Source: CAZKYX01 sp964557125 (GTDB taxonomy: Bacteria > Patescibacteriota > Microgenomatia > Levybacterales > GWA1-39-11). Taken from it: DNA of 17,818 nucleotides. Shown here piece after piece: positions 13,141 through 17,818 of this stretch. Each line of letters starts with the position of its first letter. The stretch's first letter is position 1. Under the pieces are notes generated by a model, which saw only the letters and a program-made list of their open reading frames with translations, had not been told where the DNA came from and ran no database searches. The position numbers and the translations under genes were made by a program. The stretch covers positions 1-17,818 of the forward strand of contig CAZKYX010000023.1 of NCBI GenBank assembly GCA_964557125.1. The letters run 5' to 3'.

Positions 13141-14871
13141 TTCGTTTTTTTGAAAAATAATTATCTTCGGATGGTCGTTGACGGTAAAAGACTCATCCGC
13201 GCTTTGGTCATCTATCTCAAAATTAGTAAACGGAATTCTTGGATTGTTACTAAATTCTGCAACCTTTCTAAAGCCAAGTTTTCCTGAGAATAGCCGCTTA
13301 TAATAGGTAGCTGTTAATGGGTAGCATTTTAATGGTGGAAGATTTGCGCAATTAGTTAATTTTTGAAGTGGGACGTATAGTCTATTTGATGCAAGAATAA
13401 TATAGTCTGATTGCTCGAGCTGTGCATCAATACCAGTCCATTTATTCTCTGTATCGGGTTCATAGAGTGGAAGACTCACCTGTATGTATTTTTCTCCTCC
13501 ATATACCGGTAAGGCATCATCCCAGTGCTCAATAGCAAGAACGCTGCCAATTGGTATGTGTGAGTGAATCCATTCAGTCGCGACAAGGCGAGTGTTTTTT
13601 TTCTGATAAATAGAAATGAATGAGAAGGTCCAGAGTAGCGGTAGTAATAGCAACAATATAAGGACAAGCTTATCAACGAGCACTCTGCTTTTTTTGTGAA
13701 TATGTTTTTCTAACTGCGGTCTTAGAACATTAACAACAAAGATTGATGAAAAGATGGCAAGAATTGGATAGAGGGGTAACATATAGCGCATCCAACCAAC
13801 TTTAAAACTTCCAACAAGTAGAAAGTAAATAAAGAAATAGGAAATAATTATTATGGAGGGGAAATTCTTTTTTTCTGACATCTTAAAAATTCGGCTGATA
13901 AGATGCATAAAGCCAAACAGTGCAAGAGTGGTAAGAATAGGACCATAACCCCAAAGAAATACTTGCTGCAGCTCGTAATAGTAAGGAATAATTCCCACAT
14001 ATTGTAACGTGTAGGGAAAAGTAAATGCACTTTTTGTCATTTGAGATTGCGCTTGTGTTTGTTTGACAAATTCTCCAAAGTCAATGAGTGCGTATGGTTG
14101 GGTTACAAAAAAGACAATGACAGAACAGAGGACTACAAGTGCAAGGTGGCAACTCAAAGTTATCAAAAGTTTTTTTAGGTGTATTCCTCTCTTTTCACTA
14201 TTATGAAACTTTTTCATCGCCATAAGGAATATTCCAAGAGCAACAATTGGTACAAGCGAAAGTGCGCTAATTTTTGTTGCTAGGGAAAGACCAAATATTA
14301 ATCCAAGAAGGCAGGTCTTTTTGTACGAAGGTTTTAGGAGCAAAAGTATTATTATGTATACCGTTGAAATCATAAAAAAAGTAAGGAGTGTGTCTACAGC
14401 ATAAAAATGTGAAAGTTGAATGGGGAGAACGGCAATTGCATAGAAGAGCGAAGCCAGTAGTCCAACATTATTTGAAAATATTTTTTTGCCCAAGAGAAAG
14501 AGTACAAGAATAGTTCCAGTATCAGCAAGAGAAGAGAGAAGCCTTCCTAAGAGATTGATTTTGCCATAATATCCAATCGTTGGGTCAAGATGTTCTACAG
14601 CAGAGACAAAGAAAAACAAAAGATATATTGGGAAATTTCCGTATGCAAAAAAATGAGGATTAAAAGAGCTCTGAGACGAGAAAAAATCTTGAGCGGTGAG
14701 CGGAATTTCTAGTGGAATAGTAAAAAGTGCAATAGCTCTTTCATCTGGGTGGAAGGAATAGTTACTGTCCCAGTTGATGTTGAATGTTCTTAGATAGAAT
14801 CCAAAAAGCAATATAGTAGAAAGGAGAATTAAGCTTTTGTGTTTTCTGAGCTTTAAAATTATTTTTTTCAT
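13135..14871 (-). CDS. GT39/ArnT-like membrane glycosyltransferase (PMT_2 type), copy 2
   Basis: 578 residues. GT-C enzymes of this type use a polyprenyl-phosphate sugar and transfer it on the outer face of the membrane. After the first helix (about 13-28) the outer loop carries FHPDER (40-45), where D43/E44 are the expected catalytic acids of the family's 'DE' motif. NPHFFAYGNFPIYLL (71-85) is the next conserved loop. About 10-11 further hydrophobic segments run to about residue 420, followed by a soluble C-terminal domain (about 430-578). It is a tandem paralogue of the gene just upstream. Its ATG overlaps that gene's TGA by 4 nt (ATGA, 14868-14871), so the two are translationally coupled and probably made in equal amounts. 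Acceptor (protein, lipid or glycan) unknown. Confidence 0.85.
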   Translation of the reverse strand: MKKIILKLRKHKSLILLSTILLFGFYLRTFNINWDSNYSFHPDERAIALFTIPLEIPLTAQDFFSSQSSFNPHFFAYGNFPIYLLFFFVSAVEHLDPTIGYYGKINLLGRLLSSLADTGTILVLFLLGKKIFSNNVGLLASLFYAIAVLPIQLSHFYAVDTLLTFFMISTVYIIILLLLKPSYKKTCLLGLIFGLSLATKISALSLVPIVALGIFLMAMKKFHNSEKRGIHLKKLLITLSCHLALVVLCSVIVFFVTQPYALIDFGEFVKQTQAQSQMTKSAFTFPYTLQYVGIIPYYYELQQVFLWGYGPILTTLALFGFMHLISRIFKMSEKKNFPSIIIISYFFIYFLLVGSFKVGWMRYMLPLYPILAIFSSIFVVNVLRPQLEKHIHKKSRVLVDKLVLILLLLLPLLWTFSFISIYQKKNTRLVATEWIHSHIPIGSVLAIEHWDDALPVYGGEKYIQVSLPLYEPDTENKWTGIDAQLEQSDYIILASNRLYVPLQKLTNCANLPPLKCYPLTATYYKRLFSGKLGFRKVAEFSNNPRIPFTNFEIDDQSADESFTVNDHPKIIIFQKNEL

Positions 14872-16517
14872 TTTATTTTTTCGAAAATATAGAATTGCGG
14901 TCTATCAAATACATTAGCAGTTTCCTCATAACTAAAAACTGGACTTCCACCATAGAGAATTTTGCAAAATACACTGCAACGTGTCTCGTAAATTTTTCTA
15001 TATCCAAGCCTTCCACTAAATAACTCTTTATAAAAGACACTACTTACTGAAAACTTTTCAGGATATAATGTTCGATTCTTGTATATTCTCTGACTTGGTA
15101 GAATGATGATTTGATATGTATCAATAGTTTTCTTTAATTCCTCACTCAGTGTTGGTACGTGATCTAAATCATAAAAATTGAATAGTTCTATGTTCTTAAA
15201 GCGTGCATTAAAAGGAGTTATACCAAGATCGTACACCTCAGAAAGTATATATGCATCTCTTGAAATATTATGGGTACTCCACTCGGAAGCAGCTACCCTG
15301 CTATCCGTTGGTAAAGTTACCGTTGAGAAATAAAGTGTTCCATAGAAAAAAGATATACAGCAAAGAATGCCTACAGCAAAAAATGAATATTTCTTAAATC
15401 TTTCAATGATGCTACTTATTCCCCAAGAAAGAATAATATATATAAATGGAAGGGTCGGTACGTAATACCTTATCCATTTAACATACAGAAAGTATTGAGA
15501 TAGTATAAGCGCAAGTAAAAAGATGATGAGCAGTATCATTCTTTTTTCCCTTTGCTCGATAGCATTCCAGAAAAAAACTATGCATGCTGGTATAAAGAGT
15601 ATTGCAAGGATAGGATTTAGGAGAAAAGGATAGACTTTCAAGGCTTGAAAGAGTAAAGGTTGGGAATCAATAAAGCCTGCTGTGTAAAATACTGGTAGGC
15701 TACCGGTTGCGACATTCGTTTCATACGTGATGCTTGATATAAAAGAACTAAAATCCAAGAATATGTATGGAGAAGTGGTAAATACTACAAGAAGAACAAC
15801 AGAACAAAGAAGGATAAGGTAGGCAAAAATTCTTAGTAAAGCATGAGTTAGTTTTACTTTATTTTTAAGTTCTTGGATTGCTGCAACAAGAAAAATAATG
15901 GGGAGTAAGGCTACCGACGAGATTTTTATGGAAATAAGAATTCCCACAAGCAGTGTACTTAGTAAGAAATGTTTTTCGCTATTATTTTTAATAAAAATGA
16001 GTTGGCTATAAAACAGCAACAATGTAAAAAAAGTAAGCCACATCTCAAAAGTTCCAAAGTGTGCATACTGAAGGTATCCTACGCTGAGAAGTGAAAAAGC
16101 GAAAGCTAAAAATTTTGTATATCTGCCTTTGTAAAATGATGCTACTTTATATGTTAAGAGTACTGTAAGAATTGAAAGGAATGCTGAAAATATTCTGCTA
16201 GCAAAAATGGCCATTTCGAATGAGACATGGAAGATTTGTTCTATTGGAACAATGTTAAATAGCGATGCAATCGAATTAATAACGACGCCCAAGAGATAAA
16301 TTACATATATCGGAAGGCTTCCATACGCAAAGAAATGAGGGTTCATTTCATTTGGGAATTGTAGTTGTGTAACTGCTGATGCTATATTTCTCTCATCGGG
16401 ATGAAAGAAGAATGGACTACCCCACCCCAAATTATAAAAACGGAACACGACCCCTACGATTAGAAGTAAGAGGATAAAAAGTGAGGAAAGATTAATATTC
16501 TTAGCTTTTGTTTTCAT
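14868..16517 (-). CDS. GT39/ArnT-like membrane glycosyltransferase (PMT_2 type), copy 1
   Basis: 549 residues from the ATG at 16517. An in-frame ATG at 16676 exists, but the extra 53 residues would lie wholly inside the FAD gene and have no family-like features. MKTKAKNIN followed directly by the first helix (about 10-27) is the normal start. The outer loop has FHPDER (38-43) with D41/E42 as likely catalytic acids, then NPHFFAYGSLPIY (59-71). About ten more hydrophobic segments reach residue 430, then a soluble tail ending 'FYKELFSGRLGYRKIYE...YIFEKIK'. The tail matches copy 2's 'YYKRLFSGKLGFRKVAE', showing common ancestry by duplication. It overlaps the FAD gene by 17 nt at its 5' end and copy 2 by 4 nt at its 3' end. 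Confidence 0.85.
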   Translation of the reverse strand: MKTKAKNINLSSLFILLLLIVGVVFRFYNLGWGSPFFFHPDERNIASAVTQLQFPNEMNPHFFAYGSLPIYVIYLLGVVINSIASLFNIVPIEQIFHVSFEMAIFASRIFSAFLSILTVLLTYKVASFYKGRYTKFLAFAFSLLSVGYLQYAHFGTFEMWLTFFTLLLFYSQLIFIKNNSEKHFLLSTLLVGILISIKISSVALLPIIFLVAAIQELKNKVKLTHALLRIFAYLILLCSVVLLVVFTTSPYIFLDFSSFISSITYETNVATGSLPVFYTAGFIDSQPLLFQALKVYPFLLNPILAILFIPACIVFFWNAIEQREKRMILLIIFLLALILSQYFLYVKWIRYYVPTLPFIYIILSWGISSIIERFKKYSFFAVGILCCISFFYGTLYFSTVTLPTDSRVAASEWSTHNISRDAYILSEVYDLGITPFNARFKNIELFNFYDLDHVPTLSEELKKTIDTYQIIILPSQRIYKNRTLYPEKFSVSSVFYKELFSGRLGYRKIYETRCSVFCKILYGGSPVFSYEETANVFDRPQFYIFEKIK

Positions 16518-17793
16518 TAATTTTTTCGGCAATATTCTTGCCAAGTTCAACTGCGTAGTTAGTACCTCTATCCCAAGGATACACTTGCTGTATGTTTGCG
16601 AGATACACATTTTTAAATGGCGTTTTAGTTGGTGGAAGGAGTTTTGAATAGTTGGGTGGTACAATGGGTTGAGCAAAAGGAGCTTTAAATAAATGATAAT
16701 TTATTATTGATGATTTATAATTTGGGTTAATCTTGCAAAGCCAAGGGTTATAGAGTTTTAGAAGCTCCTCTTTTGTCATCGCAAACCTTTTGTCAGTTGT
16801 TTCCATGTAGTTTCCTACATATACAAGATGTTCTTTATTATATTTTTTGGAATCCATGAAATTAGTGTGTTCTACAATTGCAAGAATAGGAGACTGTAGG
16901 TCGCACATGTTAAGCCAATAGGTACCATTTTTGAAAAAGCTTTCCTTTAGTCGCAACACCACATTTACAGCACCTATTCCTTTTTGTTTTGTTACCCGTT
17001 CTTTATACTTCTGTGGAAGAGCAGGCGCTATCTTTATAAATAATGGTGAAGGTAGGGTAACGACGACTTTGTCGTAATTGCTAATCTCTAGTTTAGAATT
17101 ACCAAGTTTTCTATGCTTTATTTCCGGCTTTTCTTTAGAAGAAAGTTCAACAACTTCTGCATCATAATGAAAAATTCCACCCATTTTTTTTATTTCATTT
17201 TCGAGATGCTGAGCGAATTCTAAAAATCCACCTTCGGGGTAAGCAAGGCTTTGGGTTCTTTTGTAGATTCTTGCCCAAAACCAAGCAAGCGATACAATAC
17301 TGGCATAATTTCCAAGCTTATTTTGCATAAGAGGTTCCCATATTTTTTTGTATCCAACAGAACCCATCATATATTGCAGATACGGTTCTGCTCGAAATTT
17401 TTCTAACGGTTTCCAGATTGGATTAAAACGAAGGAGTGCTAGAGATAAACCCATCCGTATTCGATTCAATACCGAAATTTTAGGAAACTTGAGGAGTGAA
17501 AGGGGTGAATCAAGCTGATAGATGCTACCTTCTACAAAAGAAGAAGTTATTGGCTTTTTTATAACTACTTCATGATGGATTTCTCTTGCAAGAGCGAGTA
17601 CCGCTTTGTCATTTGTAAACCAATGATGGTAATGGTGCTCGAGACTCCAGCTCCATTCCTTTTCTTTGTAGCCAATAGCAAGTCCTCCTGGCTGCGGGTC
17701 TTTTTCAAAGACTGTAACTGAATGGCCAAGCCTTTGTAAATAGTAGGCTGCTGAAAGACCGGTGAATCCAGCGCCAATTATGCCAATTTTCAT
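16501..17793 (-). CDS. NAD(P)/FAD-dependent oxidoreductase, amine oxidase/UDP-galactopyranose mutase-like
   Basis: 430 residues from ATG 17793. MKIGIIGAGFTGLSAAYYL places the dinucleotide motif GAGFTG at 7-12, and the FAD ribose acid is in VFEKD (about 28-32) followed by PGG (35-37). 'YPEGGFLEFAQHL' (about 206-218) is the conserved 'p.GG...l...l' of flavin amine oxidase-like proteins. The C-terminal 'VYLANIQQVYPWDRGTNYAVELGKNIA' closes the FAD site. The family includes protoporphyrinogen oxidase, phytoene desaturase and UDP-galactopyranose mutase. Genes of this type often head exopolysaccharide clusters, as here, so a sugar or lipid-sugar substrate is plausible. An upstream in-frame ATG (17802) would add 3 residues, but the -10 box TATAAT (17806-17801) overlaps it, so 17793 is favoured. 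It is the first gene of the surface operon. Confidence 0.83.
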   Translation of the reverse strand: MKIGIIGAGFTGLSAAYYLQRLGHSVTVFEKDPQPGGLAIGYKEKEWSWSLEHHYHHWFTNDKAVLALAREIHHEVVIKKPITSSFVEGSIYQLDSPLSLLKFPKISVLNRIRMGLSLALLRFNPIWKPLEKFRAEPYLQYMMGSVGYKKIWEPLMQNKLGNYASIVSLAWFWARIYKRTQSLAYPEGGFLEFAQHLENEIKKMGGIFHYDAEVVELSSKEKPEIKHRKLGNSKLEISNYDKVVVTLPSPLFIKIAPALPQKYKERVTKQKGIGAVNVVLRLKESFFKNGTYWLNMCDLQSPILAIVEHTNFMDSKKYNKEHLVYVGNYMETTDKRFAMTKEELLKLYNPWLCKINPNYKSSIINYHLFKAPFAQPIVPPNYSKLLPPTKTPFKNVYLANIQQVYPWDRGTNYAVELGKNIAEKINENKS

Positions 17794-17800
17794 GTGAGTC

Positions 17801-17806
17801 ATTATA
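17801..17806 (-). promoter_or_regulatory. -10 box of the surface-glycan operon
   Basis: TATAAT on the minus strand (17806-17801), 7 nt before the ATG at 17793. This spacing puts transcription start at about 17794-17793, that is at the start codon, predicting a leaderless mRNA. The matching -35 would fall beyond the window edge and cannot be checked. The hexamer overlaps the alternative ATG at 17802, which argues against that start. Confidence 0.5.
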
Positions 17807-17818
17807 TTATTTTAGTTG

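Noticed and set aside
16518..16676. N-terminal extension of the first GT39 gene from an upstream ATG
   Set aside because: The added 53 residues lie entirely within the FAD gene in another frame, are basic and unlike the family, and the ATG at 16517 sits directly before the first membrane helix as in the paralogue.
17064..17120. Possible third heptamer repeat in the FAD gene (segment HRKLGNSKLEISNYD)
   Set aside because: The peptide recalls the Asn/Ser/Lys repeats of femAB, but the DNA has no exact 7-bp period, at most a decayed one.
1..17818. CRISPR array, tRNA, rRNA, insertion sequence, prophage or defence genes
   Set aside because: No spaced repeats, no cloverleaf-sized gaps, no transposase, integrase or nuclease signatures; nearly all bases are in housekeeping or envelope genes.
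1..17818. Alternative genetic code with TGA as glycine, as in SR1/Gracilibacteria
   Set aside because: All main genes are open with TGA as stop, and TGA ends genes at sensible overlapping positions (75, 4477, 14868).

Overview
The window looks like a piece of a Candidate Phyla Radiation (Patescibacteria) genome, most likely Microgenomates-like. This is inferred from gene content and style, not from a marker gene. The signs are AT-rich DNA, compact genes with 1-17 nt overlaps, almost no Shine-Dalgarno sequences, shortened housekeeping enzymes (a 224-residue triosephosphate isomerase, a 624-residue UvrD-like helicase), and several surface-glycan membrane proteins (DUF2298, two HPDER-type GT39 enzymes, an LCP ligase, a FemAB protein). 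The FemAB gene also carries in-frame 7-bp tandem repeats. TGA is used as a stop (75, 4477, 14868), so the SR1/Gracilibacteria code is not used.

Layout: six blocks alternate in strand. (1) 1-1893 (+): tail of an amidohydrolase, a PfkB-family kinase, a BtpA-family TIM barrel and a small DUF2283-like protein. (2) 1890-2999 (-): a dihydroorotate dehydrogenase-family flavoprotein. (3) 3088-4477 (+): nickel superoxide dismutase, its maturation protease SodX, a short dispersed-type palindromic element, and a membrane-anchored methyltransferase resembling the FAM173/ATPSCKMT family. (4) 7415-4490 (-): UvrD/PcrA-like helicase, then FemAB. (5) 7455-9256 (+): triosephosphate isomerase, then an LCP protein. 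(6) 17793-9262 (-): FAD-dependent oxidoreductase, two tandem GT39 glycosyltransferases, an SDR epimerase/dehydratase, a HAD-like protein and a DUF2298 membrane protein.

Block 6 reads as a surface-glycan operon: sugar modification (SDR, FAD enzyme) and lipid-linked glycosyl transfer at the membrane (GT39 pair, possibly DUF2298). The LCP ligase and FemAB in the neighbouring blocks would act on the same cell wall. Block 3 is an oxidative-stress unit with the enzyme and its dedicated protease translationally coupled. Block 1 plus the facing DHODH-like gene may be a nucleobase, nucleoside or sugar pathway; its substrate cannot be read from the sequence.

The three convergent junctions have no room for a hairpin terminator (stops overlap by 4 nt, or lie 5 or 12 nt apart). 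The divergent junctions are 39 and 88 bp and carry readable sigma70-like promoters. Several -10 boxes lie so close to the start codon that the mRNAs may be leaderless. No stretch over 300 bases lacks a gene. No tRNA, rRNA, CRISPR array, insertion sequence or integrase was seen.
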